A stretch of DNA of 64,000 bases. Origin: Lewinellaceae bacterium (GTDB lineage: Bacteria > Bacteroidota > Bacteroidia > Chitinophagales > Saprospiraceae). Below the pieces are notes generated by a model. That model saw only the letters and a list, made by a program, of their open reading frames with translations. It was not told the DNA's origin and ran no database searches. Shown here in pieces: positions 19,695 through 27,262 of this stretch (positions are counted from its first letter, which is position 1; every line of letters begins with the position of its first letter). Location of the stretch: positions 124,001-188,000 of the forward strand of contig JACJYO010000007.1 in the NCBI GenBank assembly GCA_020636075.1, written 5' to 3'. The translations under genes and the position numbers were made by a program.

Positions 19695-20126
19695 TCAATC
19701 ATTTTTTATAACCAATCCTTCATGGGCAATTTCCAGGGTTTCAATGGCTACCTCGTTGCCATCGGATTTGAGGTCCGTGCTTTGCACTTTTACCGGAAAA
19801 GCATTGGTCAACTGCCAGGTAACTACGGGTTCGTGTGCTTCGTTGAGCAGTGAAATGGTGATGTCGCGCCGTTCGATGGTATTGAGTTGTACGGTGTTCC
19901 ACCATTCAAAAAACTGGTTGTCTGCTTTGAAAGTGCCGCGTTTGAGCGTGATATTGCCGTATTTGCGCATACCCGGCATTTTGACTTTCGAAAAAACCGG
20001 GCTGACGCCTTCGCGGTATTCGATCATTTCGGTTTCGACATCGAGGCCGCTGACTTCGGTGAAGCCGAGCCGGGTACCGCCCCACTCGACGGTAAAGTGA
20101 AATTTGGGAAGCGGATATTCTGCCAT
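19695..20126 (-). CDS. inner tube protein 1 (gp19-like, Afp1-like major tube), cluster 1
   Basis: A 143-aa tube protein with the family pattern PKFHFTVEWGGTRLGFTEVS, GLDVETEMIEYREG, GNITLKRGTFKADN and a closing EVAIETLEIAHEGLVIK. It should stack as hexamers into the tube propelled through the target membrane. It follows the sheath gene after a 41-bp gap, the standard sheath-then-tube order. Its cluster 2 paralogue (46991-47425) keeps all of these blocks but differs in many positions, so the two tubes are probably not interchangeable. Confidence 0.92.
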   Translation of the reverse strand: MAEYPLPKFHFTVEWGGTRLGFTEVSGLDVETEMIEYREGVSPVFSKVKMPGMRKYGNITLKRGTFKADNQFFEWWNTVQLNTIERRDITISLLNEAHEPVVTWQLTNAFPVKVQSTDLKSDGNEVAIETLEIAHEGLVIKND

Positions 20127-20167
20127 GACAAGTTTCTAGTTATTGGTGAAGAGTAATGGGTTTGTGT

Positions 20168-21916
20168 TTAAGACTCCTGCATTTTGTGCGCAAAGCGCAA
20201 AACGATGAACTCGGCAGGCCGAACGGCGGCCATATGAATTTCGATGATGAGTCGGCCGTTCAAAATATCGTCGGCGCTCATGGTTTCATTCAATCCGACA
20301 TACACCCGGAACGCGTGCTCGGTTTTTGCACCGGCCAGTGCGCCCTGACGCCACAACAGGGTCAGGAAGTTTTCGCACATGGCCTTGACCTTAGCCCAGG
20401 TATTGGCGTCGTTGGGTTCGAAGACAAATTGCGCTGTAGATTTTTTCAAAGATTCTTCCACCATGTTAAACAGGCGTCGCACATTGACGTAGCGCCACTC
20501 ATTGCTGAAGCCATCCAAAGTGCGCGCACCCCACACCAGTATGCCTTTGCCGGTAAAACTGCGAATCGCGTTTACCGATTTGCCGGAGGTGTCGTCCACG
20601 TTCAGGCTGCGCTGGCTTTCATCGCTGATCGCAACCGTGGGTTTGATCACCCGGGCCAGGCTTACGTTGGCAGGCGCCTTCCAGACACCTCTCGTACGAT
20701 CCACCCGGGCATAAATGCCTGCGACGGCAGGCGTCGGGGGGAGCACCACCGTGGGTTCGCTGATCAACTGATCCATGCGACCCTCAAAAGCGGGTGTGTA
20801 CAGCGCGTTCAAGGCGGCCAAATCAATAGCGTTCAATGTAGCCTGCCCGATGGCGGCCTGTGCGGCGTTCACGGCAGCATCGGCGGCTTCGGTTGCGCTG
20901 CCGTTTCCGGTTTTGGTGGTGGCTGCTTTAGCTGTTGCGAGGGCGTCATTTGCAGCGGTTTGGGCATTTTTAAGTGCCTGGGAAGGTTCCGGTTCTGTCG
21001 GGTTATTGAGCAAATAGGCTTTCACGACAGCAGCCACGGCAGCTACGGCTGCCCGTGCGGTGCGAATGCCCAACTCGATGGCATCGGCTACCGGCGCTGC
21101 ATTTATCTGCCCCTGAAATCCGGTGGCCCGGGCAAGTTCTGCCGACGCGGCAATAATCGCCTGTACGTCCGACAACTTGAGGCCATTCAGCAGGCCTCCA
21201 TTGTTGTGATTGAAGGTGACCGAACCGGCGTTGTAGAAAAATCCCATGCTGGTTTTCAGAAAGGGATAATAGGCTGCGGCGTATTTCAGGCTGTTTGCAC
21301 CGATGCCTTCGCGGAAATCCGCCACGGCGGTAGGTGCGCTGCCATCGCCCTTGTACACATCGCAAAGCAAAAAGCGGTCGCCGCGGTTTTCGCATTGCAA
21401 AAGCGCTTCAACCAGGATGTCGTAATAGTCGGCTGACTTGGTGAGGTTGACAGCATCCGGGAAAACCAGCAGGGTGGGTTCGTCCACATTGTCGAGGGCT
21501 GTGAGCGCCGGGCCGAACACGGATTTGCTGATGGCTGGCGTAGTTAAATTGTAGGTACCAACCGATACGATGAAACAGGGGCCGCCACCGTTTGCAAAGT
21601 ACATCGACAGGGCGTAGTACATATTGTAGATCAGCGGCTGTACGTTGGCTGCGGTGGCACTGCTTTCGGTAACCTGGATGGTTATGTTTTGCGGAGCAGC
21701 GCCTCCAAAATACTGCTCGTATTCCAGCAGCGAAACAATGCGTTGAATGTGTGCGGCATTGCCCGGAATGGGCTGCCCGAAGTTGTCTTTGCGAAACTCC
21801 GTATAGCCGAAAAACGCCGGAATGGCAGTTTCCACGGCAGCCACGGAGGGCGGAAGCAGGTTGAGTTCTTCAACATAAACACCCGGTGTACGGAGAGATG
21901 ATAAGTCAAGCGCCAT
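20168..21916 (-). CDS. contractile sheath protein (Afp2-4-like), cluster 1
   Basis: A 582-aa sheath protein, the only sheath gene of this cluster. The N-terminal domain starts LRTPGVYVEELNLLPPSVAA and VETAIPAFFGYT. The conserved C-terminal sheath domain runs from about residue 450 (WGARTLDGFSNEWRYVNVRR, LIIEIHMAAVRPAEFIVLRF). Between them, at roughly 270-370, lies an alanine-rich, probably helical insertion (AVAAVAAVVKAYLL, NAQTAANDALATAKAATT). A block common to both sheaths, VWKAPANV, follows. The insertion falls where the cluster 2 sheath has its PAT-repeat linker, so it marks an exposed, variable loop on the outside of the particle. Confidence 0.93.
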   Translation of the reverse strand: MALDLSSLRTPGVYVEELNLLPPSVAAVETAIPAFFGYTEFRKDNFGQPIPGNAAHIQRIVSLLEYEQYFGGAAPQNITIQVTESSATAANVQPLIYNMYYALSMYFANGGGPCFIVSVGTYNLTTPAISKSVFGPALTALDNVDEPTLLVFPDAVNLTKSADYYDILVEALLQCENRGDRFLLCDVYKGDGSAPTAVADFREGIGANSLKYAAAYYPFLKTSMGFFYNAGSVTFNHNNGGLLNGLKLSDVQAIIAASAELARATGFQGQINAAPVADAIELGIRTARAAVAAVAAVVKAYLLNNPTEPEPSQALKNAQTAANDALATAKAATTKTGNGSATEAADAAVNAAQAAIGQATLNAIDLAALNALYTPAFEGRMDQLISEPTVVLPPTPAVAGIYARVDRTRGVWKAPANVSLARVIKPTVAISDESQRSLNVDDTSGKSVNAIRSFTGKGILVWGARTLDGFSNEWRYVNVRRLFNMVEESLKKSTAQFVFEPNDANTWAKVKAMCENFLTLLWRQGALAGAKTEHAFRVYVGLNETMSADDILNGRLIIEIHMAAVRPAEFIVLRFAHKMQES

Positions 21917-21961
21917 TGTATTACTTGGTTTTGGTTGATGATGAAATAGGACGTAGGCCGC

Positions 21962-22561
21962 CTAGCCCGGTGTGGGTGGCGGATTGGATATGTCAATTAC
22001 GGTTGTTTGAACGGTTTCGATCACATCGCCGTCGGCGATGGGGGATTCCTGGATCAACAGCATGCGCATTTTGTACAATACGGAGGGGTGATATTTTCCG
22101 CCCATGGTGCCCCACAAATGATTTAATTGTTCGAAATTCATGGAATACAGGTCGAGGATCAATTTCTCAATATTATCCGGAAACGTAACTGCGGCATTGG
22201 CAGCCGTGAAGGTGTTTTGCCGTTGGAAAAAACCGACGATCCGGGAGATTTTTGTTAGCGCCGATAAGTAGGTCTCATCGGCACAGCTGAACAATACGTA
22301 AATATTTAGGTGCAGCACCGGGCTGAAGGTTCGGATGAGCTGGTTTTCCTTTGAAAAGTGCGGGCTGTTTTTTAGCGTTTTTTCCTCCTCAATATTGACC
22401 ACGCTGAGGACAACTTTGGACTGCAATTCACCAATATTCAAATCCGCGCTGCCGGATTCGAGGCGCGCGATGTTACCCGGTATGACAAAATCCTCCGTAG
22501 GCAGATTGTTCAATCGGTTGTTCAGTTCACGGATAATGTATTGTACGGCGGTATCGATCAC
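21962..22561 (-). CDS. DUF4255 tail-terminator/cap protein (Afp16/Pvc16-like), cluster 1
   Basis: A 199-aa DUF4255 protein, first gene of cluster 1. Members cap the tube and sheath ends (Afp16/Pvc16). I choose the GTG at 22561, giving V-I-D-T-A-V-Q-Y-I-I-R-E-L-N, because it aligns with MIKTALQFIKSEL of cluster 2 and with the family's usual MIDTAL start. The frame is open to an ATG at 22684, which would add 41 untypical residues. Core blocks are LRNSPHFSKENQLIRTFSP-like text, HLNIYVLFSCADETYLSALT and NFEQLNHLWGTMGGKYHPSV followed by LYKMRMLLIQ. It is preceded by a candidate promoter at 22861-22890. Confidence 0.88.
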   Translation of the reverse strand: MIDTAVQYIIRELNNRLNNLPTEDFVIPGNIARLESGSADLNIGELQSKVVLSVVNIEEEKTLKNSPHFSKENQLIRTFSPVLHLNIYVLFSCADETYLSALTKISRIVGFFQRQNTFTAANAAVTFPDNIEKLILDLYSMNFEQLNHLWGTMGGKYHPSVLYKMRMLLIQESPIADGDVIETVQTTVIDISNPPPTPG

Positions 22562-22860
22562 TTGGCAGGTGTTTGAATAAATTCGAAAAAACCACTGTGC
22601 CGGGGAGATAGCCCGGCAAGCCTTTTGATTGGATGCAGTACGATTCATGAGTTGCTCACCTGAATTATGAAATAATTTTGGCAAGCAATAGGTCAGATTG
22701 AACAGGAAAGCCCTTAAAAAATTGAGGAGAATCAGAGTTCTCTGGTTTTTTTAAAGCAGCTGGGTTTATGAATATTATTTGGTCAATTTGGATTAATGTC
22801 GTTATGCGGCGTTCAATAGGCGCAGAATAAAATGTGGTTAAACGCCAATCTGATGGGATG

Positions 22861-22890
22861 CAAATTTAGCCGGTTTTGCGATTCATCAAA
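22861..22890 (-). promoter_or_regulatory. candidate Bacteroidota promoter for eCIS cluster 1
   Basis: On the minus strand TTTG (22890-22887) and TAAATTTG (22868-22861) are separated by 18 bp, matching the Bacteroidota -33/-7 consensus TTTG/TAnnTTTG. Transcription would begin near 22855, leaving a leader of about 290 nt before the GTG of the cap gene. The match is by eye only. Confidence 0.5.
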
Positions 22891-23053
22891 ATTAATTTTC
22901 AAATAAATTGCCCGCAATGTCAGGCAGAATACACGCTTTTCACAAGATGGGGTACCAGTTTGCAAATGTTAAAGTTCAAGTAAAATCAACTGGTCTGAAC
23001 AGGCTCATCAATGTCCTGGTGTTTGCGTTGAAATTCAACTGTTTACCAGATTC

Positions 23054-23265
23054 GTCGGAAAGAAACGCCCGCTCCTTACTGCCGCCAACGACTTCATCGG
23101 CTCGCACCCTTGCGACCGTTTTCTCGCCTGAGGCTACCGGGTTTTTGGTATAGATGACCTGTTAACCTGCTGCCCGATCAAATCGAGTTCTTTTCCGGGA
23201 AAATGATTTCGAATATTTCGAATATGATCCCACCAGGGTTGACCAAGTCCCGGGTACTAAAATTT
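23054..23265 (+). pseudogene. decayed 5' fragment of a UDP-glucuronate decarboxylase-like gene
   Basis: This stretch aligns with the first ~70 codons of the intact gene at 51180. DFIGSHPCDRFLA(stop)GYRV faces GFIGSHLCDRFLAEGYRV, then GIDDLLT faces GMDNLLT, and after a frameshift DFEYFEYDPT faces DFEYYHHDIT. The start codon has become GTC, GAA has become TGA at the codon after FLA, and there is a frameshift near 23205. Weaker similarity extends upstream into the leader (tttgcg... at ~23022). It lies divergently from cluster 1, exactly as the intact gene lies relative to cluster 2. It cannot encode a protein. Confidence 0.8.
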
Positions 23266-23321
23266 GGCAAGGGAGATATGCTTACGCATGAAAGAAAATA
23301 ATATGAAATGCGTGCGTATGC

Positions 23322-23352
23322 TTGTAGTATTATAAGTTTTTATTTAAATTTG
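23322..23352 (+). promoter_or_regulatory. candidate promoter of the response regulator gene
   Basis: TTG at 23322-23324 and TAAATTTG at 23345-23352 are 20 bp apart, a good Bacteroidota -33/-7 pair. The predicted start near 23359 would give a leader of about 190 nt before the ATG at 23553, unusually long and with no recognisable riboswitch. Confidence 0.5.
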
Positions 23353-23552
23353 ATCACCGCAAAAATTGAGCATGCCAAATGCTAAAAACCAAACCAAATG
23401 AAGATGATTATGTCTTTCCGAGGCCGTTTGTGGCCACAGTGTAATTACCCTTGATGTCCTTGGTATTGAAATACATTGCTAATTGTGATGGCTGTACATC
23501 ATGATTGGTATTTAATCCATATCCTCCATTCGTAAACTTTAAATAACCAAAG

Positions 23553-24200
23553 ATGATCGCACTGGTCCTAGTTGAGGCTATCCCGCTGTTGTGCGAATCC
23601 CTGGCCCGCCTGTTGGAAAGAGAAGAGGGCATTGTCATCCAAGGCAGGTACACCCGATTTTGCGACGCTGCAACTGCATTGTCAGATACCCAACCTGATT
23701 TACTTTGGTTGGATGGCGACCTTGCGGAAATTCAGGAGGCGGGGCTGGTTAAAATGCTGCGCCAACAATATCCAGGTATTCAAATTTTACTTTTTGGATC
23801 GGTCGATTCAATTCCTGCAATTAAAAATTTTTATCGCCAGGGAATTTGCGCCTATCTGCCCAAAACGACTCCGGTTGAGGAAATCCGGCATGCCCTGGAA
23901 GAGGTGATTGCCGGCCATGTATTTATCCCGGTTGCACTGAACCGGTCGCTGGCTACCTGGCTTACCACAAAAAATCGAAAAAAAAAGCCGCTAAATAATG
24001 AATTGACCCGTCGGGAAAAAGAAGTTCTGCAGCTCATCATGGACGAGTATACGACCCGCGAAATCGCGAGCAAACTTTTTATCAGCCATTGCACCGTAGA
24101 AACCCACCGGATTAATTTGATTCAAAAACTTGGGGTTAAGAATACTGCAGGGATGGTGCGGGTGGCGTTTGAGTATGGGTTGGTTGATGTTGGTGGGTGA
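23553..24200 (+). CDS. NarL/FixJ-type response regulator located between the two eCIS clusters
   Basis: A 215-aa two-domain regulator. The receiver (about 1-120) keeps the phospho-acceptor Asp54 in LLWLDGD and the conserved lysine (K104 in YLPK). At the acidic pocket, where LVDDHP is usual, it reads LVEAIP, so one of the two metal-binding acids is replaced. Phosphorylation may therefore be weak or absent. The C-terminal LuxR helix-turn-helix is complete (LTRREKEVLQLI, YTTREIASKLFISHCTVETH, RINLIQKLGVKNTAGMVRVA). No histidine kinase gene is nearby. It stands alone between two eCIS operons transcribed away from and towards it, so it is a candidate eCIS regulator, but that is inferred from position only. 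Confidence 0.88.
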   Translation: MIALVLVEAIPLLCESLARLLEREEGIVIQGRYTRFCDAATALSDTQPDLLWLDGDLAEIQEAGLVKMLRQQYPGIQILLFGSVDSIPAIKNFYRQGICAYLPKTTPVEEIRHALEEVIAGHVFIPVALNRSLATWLTTKNRKKKPLNNELTRREKEVLQLIMDEYTTREIASKLFISHCTVETHRINLIQKLGVKNTAGMVRVAFEYGLVDVGG

Positions 24201-24230
24201 AGGGCATGCCATCAGCTTAATACTACTTTG

Positions 24231-24522
24231 TCACTTTAAACGGTATCGATCCAAATCCTTTTGCCGTAGTTCATGTCGTTTTACAATCAACTCCCAAACT
24301 TGCTGTTCTGAAGAAGCTTTACGAGGTAGATTCATAGCCAAAAAGAACTTTATATCAGGACAGGAGAGCAGAGGGATATGTTCGTCATGTACTATTTTTT
24401 GTTCCAGCATATAATGCAAGGCCATGATTGTCAATGTGATATGGTGATGCCAGGCGCGCCAGGTTCTTACTTGATAATCCGTCATACCTAAAGTGTCTTT
24501 GCAATCCTGAATAGCCCTTTCA
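24231..24522 (-). pseudogene. C-terminal fragment of IS701-type transposase
   Basis: The last ~95 codons of an IS701 transposase: RAIQDCKDTLGMTDYQVRTW, RAWHHHITLTIMALHYML, ending near the left inverted repeat. The WRAWHHH block is the usual C-terminal signature of the family. It starts exactly where the IS3 OrfB stop codon lies, marking the left junction near 24520. Confidence 0.75.
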
Positions 24523-25430
24523 GGTTAAGAATTGATCATCATAGATCGTTATTTCAGGTCTTTGACTTTGGTTCAACTTTGCCCAGTACTGGGCAAAGTT
24601 GAACGGGCTTCTCCCCAGGCTGTTGTGTATTCTGTGCTGATTGTAGTGTTTGACAGCCTTTGCTGTACACTGTTGTAACTGTTTCAGTGACTGCGGCTTC
24701 CAGTAATACAAATACTCCTCTTTGATCGTTCGGTGCACGCGCTCCGCATAGGCATTATCCTGGGCGCTTTGCCCCATGCTGATCGCCACTTTATTGTCTC
24801 GTAAGAGTTTTATATACTCTTTGTATCCATACTGGCTGCCACGGTCAGAGTGATGATATTTAGGTGGACCATAGTGCCTTAAAGCATGCTTCAGGGCTTC
24901 TACATTAGCCACGGCCCGCATATGATCGGACACGCGATATCCAACAATGATCTTTGTGTACACATCCAGGATAAAACAGCATAATAAAATCTTCCTTCAC
25001 CCTAATGTAGGTGATGTCCGACTGCCATATCTGCAAGGGTGCTTTGATGGTCATACCCTTGATTTTATTCGCAAAATGAACTGTACCACTTTGGGTAGTA
25101 CGCCGTTGATTGACCTTTCGCTTCACACGATAGCCCTGGTCCATCATTAAGGCTACAAAGCAGTCTCGGCTTATAAAATCCGGCTGAAGGGTGTGATACA
25201 TCTTTGCCACACCACAGCCCGGATGCGCCTCCGTAACTCGTCTACTTCCAATTGTAACTGCTCCAGACGTTCTTGAAAAAGAACACGCCGTTTGCCATAC
25301 TGATGCACGGCTTGTTTGCTCACACCGACTACCTGATAAAGACTATTTAACGAGTAATTCATTTGTCCGTGGTTTTGCCTAAACCACCACAGGGTCGGTT
25401 GGAGTAGTTTTTTGATATCGATCTGGTCTT
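24520..25430 (-). pseudogene. IS3-family transposase OrfB with internal frameshifts
   Basis: Pieces in different frames make one IS3 OrfB: a helix-turn-helix start (MNYSLNSLYQVVGVSKQAVH, then a leucine-rich QLQLEVDELRRR), AKMYHTLQPDFISRD, and the rve/DDE core. All three catalytic residues are visible: D in WQSDITYI, D in HHSDRGSQYG and E in AERVHRTIKEE. The frame breaks around 25195-25220, and again at 24960-24990 where EDFYYAVLILDVYTK is interrupted by two apparent single-base losses in short A/T runs. No OrfA is present. Right-hand boundary is approximate. Confidence 0.75.
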
Positions 25431-25434
25431 TTTG

Positions 25435-25726
25435 ATTTACTCGCTGACGCAATAATTCGCTCATATCACGTCCAACAGCCTCTAAAACAGGCTTATATGG
25501 CCAAGGCGAATCACTTATAAAGTGATGCAACCGCTGGTAATCACTCCCTTCTGTTCGTTCGTCCATGCGCTCGATGTTGTGTTTACATTCATGGAAAAGG
25601 CCACTAAAATAATGATTAAACACTTGCGAATTATTCCGTCGATATACCCTGAATAAAGGCTCATAACGCTCGCAATAACCTCCTACACTTTTTTTTTAGT
25701 GGTATTTCGTTCATAACTTTTTCCAT
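25435..25726 (-). pseudogene. N-terminal fragment of IS701-type transposase
   Basis: Begins with ATG at 25726 (MEKVMNEIPLKKK). After a run of nine A residues the sense protein continues in a different frame with HYFSGLFHECKHNIERMDER and DYQRLHHFISDSPWPYKPVL, the typical IS701 N-terminus. The fragment ends near 25435, where it runs into the IS3-type transposase. The A-run could be a slippage site used by the original element or a mutation. Confidence 0.7.
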
Positions 25727-25788
25727 GTTCAACAGATTATTCTGATGGTTGCTTAAAGTGACAAAGTAGTATTAAGCAACCAGAGATG

Positions 25789-25913
25789 GTGCACAACTTT
25801 TCAAATTTCAAATTAACCTTTTCAAATTTGACTTTAAAGGATCTTCCCAAGTCCGATTTGCTGCTCAAAAAGTCAAAAGTCTAATTTGAAAAGTTCAATT
25901 TGAAAAGTGGCAC
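25789..25913. repeat. AT-rich imperfect inverted repeat
   Basis: Arms at about 25789-25842 and 25865-25913 share ACTTTTCAAATT words in opposite orientation (GTGC..ACTTTTCAAATTT against AAATTTGAAAAGTGGCAC). The arms are internally repetitive, and the whole could fold into a long hairpin. It lies between the IS and the small membrane protein gene. Confidence 0.6.
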
Positions 25914-25994
25914 ACCCCCTCTTTACCCTTAAGTTGATGGCTATGGGGAGGGGAGGCATCCGAGGAATTTAATCTCTGTTCGAATACCAGATGA

Positions 25995-26414
25995 TTACAA
26001 ATTCAAGTTTACAAACAAATACAACCAGGTTGCGGCGAAAGTCGGCGGCATGAAAAAATCTGGAACAAGCGCAGTCTTGGTAATAGGTGTACGGACTCCC
26101 CAAGGTACTTGGTCACTTTTATCTTTCCCTTTATTAAAATCCTTCCAAACCAGGTATTTTGCTCTAATACCCATGGTAACGCCGATCCAAATCATTATAG
26201 AAATAAAAAATCCTAACAAACAGATTGCTTGTTTAAGAGTATGTAGGTTGACAGGATTATTGCTTCCATACACCAAGCCTAATGCGGCAAAGAGAATTGA
26301 CTGCGACGTTAACAGCCAGGTAAGCCGGCGGTTTATTAATTCGTGTTCGAAAGATAGCCGGTTTTGATACTGTTTAATAAGTTCTTGCTTGATAAGAGTT
26401 TCTCTATTGGTCAT
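25995..26414 (-). CDS. small membrane protein of unknown family (139 aa)
   Basis: I do not recognise the family. The N-terminal ~27 residues are charged and probably helical (LIKQELIKQYQNRLSFEHEL). They are followed by two transmembrane helices (about 29-50, LTWLLTSQSILFAALGLVYG; about 62-84, AICLLGFFISIMIWIGVTMG), a charged loop, and a third hydrophobic segment at the C-terminus (FAATWLYLFVNL). It is AT-rich, on the same strand as cluster 2, 186 bp beyond the candidate immunity gene. It might belong to the same accessory module as the toxin or be an unrelated orphan. Confidence 0.65.
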   Translation of the reverse strand: MTNRETLIKQELIKQYQNRLSFEHELINRRLTWLLTSQSILFAALGLVYGSNNPVNLHTLKQAICLLGFFISIMIWIGVTMGIRAKYLVWKDFNKGKDKSDQVPWGVRTPITKTALVPDFFMPPTFAATWLYLFVNLNL

Positions 26415-26600
26415 ACTATCATATAATTGATTATATAAAATCGGTGGTTTTTCTATAAATTAAAGTGTTGGCACGTGCCTATAGCGTGAAAGTATTTCGT
26501 TTTTGTGTAAAGTCATATTAAGGCAAAGCGTAACCTGAGCCGTGGTTTTGCTTCAATCTATTTTCATTACCTCTGTGTGTAAATAGCAACCACTATTAGA

Positions 26601-27251
26601 TTAAAGGACATTTGCAATTGAACCGTCGGAATACCGTATGTTTTCTATGCGAAACCCATTAATAATAGAGTAATCACATTCTTGTCCTTCCTCAAGTTTA
26701 AATCCTGTTAACAGTTGAATTTCTGATAAGGCGTTTGTCAGCCGATCTTCATTTAGCTTGAATGTCTTTTCATGTGGTTTGCCATCCAATGCAAAGGGAA
26801 GCCACACATCTGACTGAGTCATAATTGAAATTCTGAAGATTTCTAATGTAGTGCAGCTTATCCAAATAAGATTGTCAACATCAAAGTTTTTCACTTCCCC
26901 TTTAATCATACCTGAACCCAAAAGGTTGATTGTAAGTGGGTACACAGATTCCTCTTCAATTAACGATCTACATTGTAAAATTAACTCTGGATAAGAGTTC
27001 AATGAATTAAAAGAGAATGTGATAGTAGGTTTCTCGACCCTATTACTGTTAACAACCTGATGCGAACCGGCAATCATCCATTTAGAAAGACAGATAGTAT
27101 TGGGGTTAAGAAGGTCTTGTGATTTAAGAACACTAGCAACTTGTTCTAAGTTAACAAGTGATTTTTCCAAATTTGGCCAGCTTAGTTTATTGATAGGTCC
27201 GTTTTCAAATGTCCATTTTGCAACAGGACCTTTACTAATGGGAAGTTCCAT
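26601..27251 (-). CDS. hypothetical 216-aa protein, candidate immunity partner of the cluster 2 effector
   Basis: No family is recognised. It starts 11 bp after the effector stop, is AT-rich like the effector's C-terminal domain, and is soluble by appearance: no signal peptide, no membrane segment, many acidic residues and alternating strands (PTITFSFNSLN, YPLTINLLGSGMIKGEV, LIWISCTTLEIFRISIM). A small, compositionally matched gene directly behind a toxin domain is the usual layout for an immunity protein. Immunity genes are not the norm for eCIS effectors that target eukaryotes, so a cargo chaperone or second cargo is also possible. Confidence 0.65.
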   Translation of the reverse strand: MELPISKGPVAKWTFENGPINKLSWPNLEKSLVNLEQVASVLKSQDLLNPNTICLSKWMIAGSHQVVNSNRVEKPTITFSFNSLNSYPELILQCRSLIEEESVYPLTINLLGSGMIKGEVKNFDVDNLIWISCTTLEIFRISIMTQSDVWLPFALDGKPHEKTFKLNEDRLTNALSEIQLLTGFKLEEGQECDYSIINGFRIENIRYSDGSIANVL

Positions 27252-27262
27252 AGTTAAAATAA

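Larger units (their letters stand above)
22562..23552. other. 991-bp region between cluster 1 and the response regulator
   Basis: Apart from the cluster 1 promoter, the decarboxylase-gene remnant and the response-regulator promoter, I see no gene here. The sequence is AT-richer than the flanking eCIS genes. Short open frames on either strand lack recognisable protein features. Confidence 0.6.
24221..25771 (-). mobile_element. chimeric insertion sequence: IS701-type ends with an IS3-type transposase inside
   Basis: Perfect 19-bp inverted repeats (TACTACTTTGTCACTTTAA at 24221-24239 and its complement at 25753-25771) are flanked by TTAA on both sides (24217-24220, 25772-25775). This is a 4-bp target duplication of the YTAR type known for IS701. 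Inside, both ends encode pieces of an IS701 transposase, while the middle encodes an IS3 OrfB. Only ~630 bp of the outer element remains, less than half of a normal IS701, so the centre of its transposase was lost. The restored empty site would read ATCAGCTTAAGCAACC. The element is not autonomous. Confidence 0.8.

Noticed and set aside
22908..23153. 81-codon open frame on the plus strand over the decayed decarboxylase fragment
   Set aside because: The sequence similarity to the intact gene is in a different frame; this frame has no protein features.
23360..23552. Riboswitch in the long leader of the response regulator
   Set aside because: No recognisable aptamer pattern or terminator/antiterminator pair seen.
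23408..23653. 81-codon open frame on the minus strand overlapping the response-regulator start
   Set aside because: No homology recognised, and it overlaps a well-supported gene and its leader.
25680..25700. Programmed frameshift in the A9 run of the IS701-type transposase start
   Set aside because: Possible in principle, but the element is already broken elsewhere, so simple mutation explains it.
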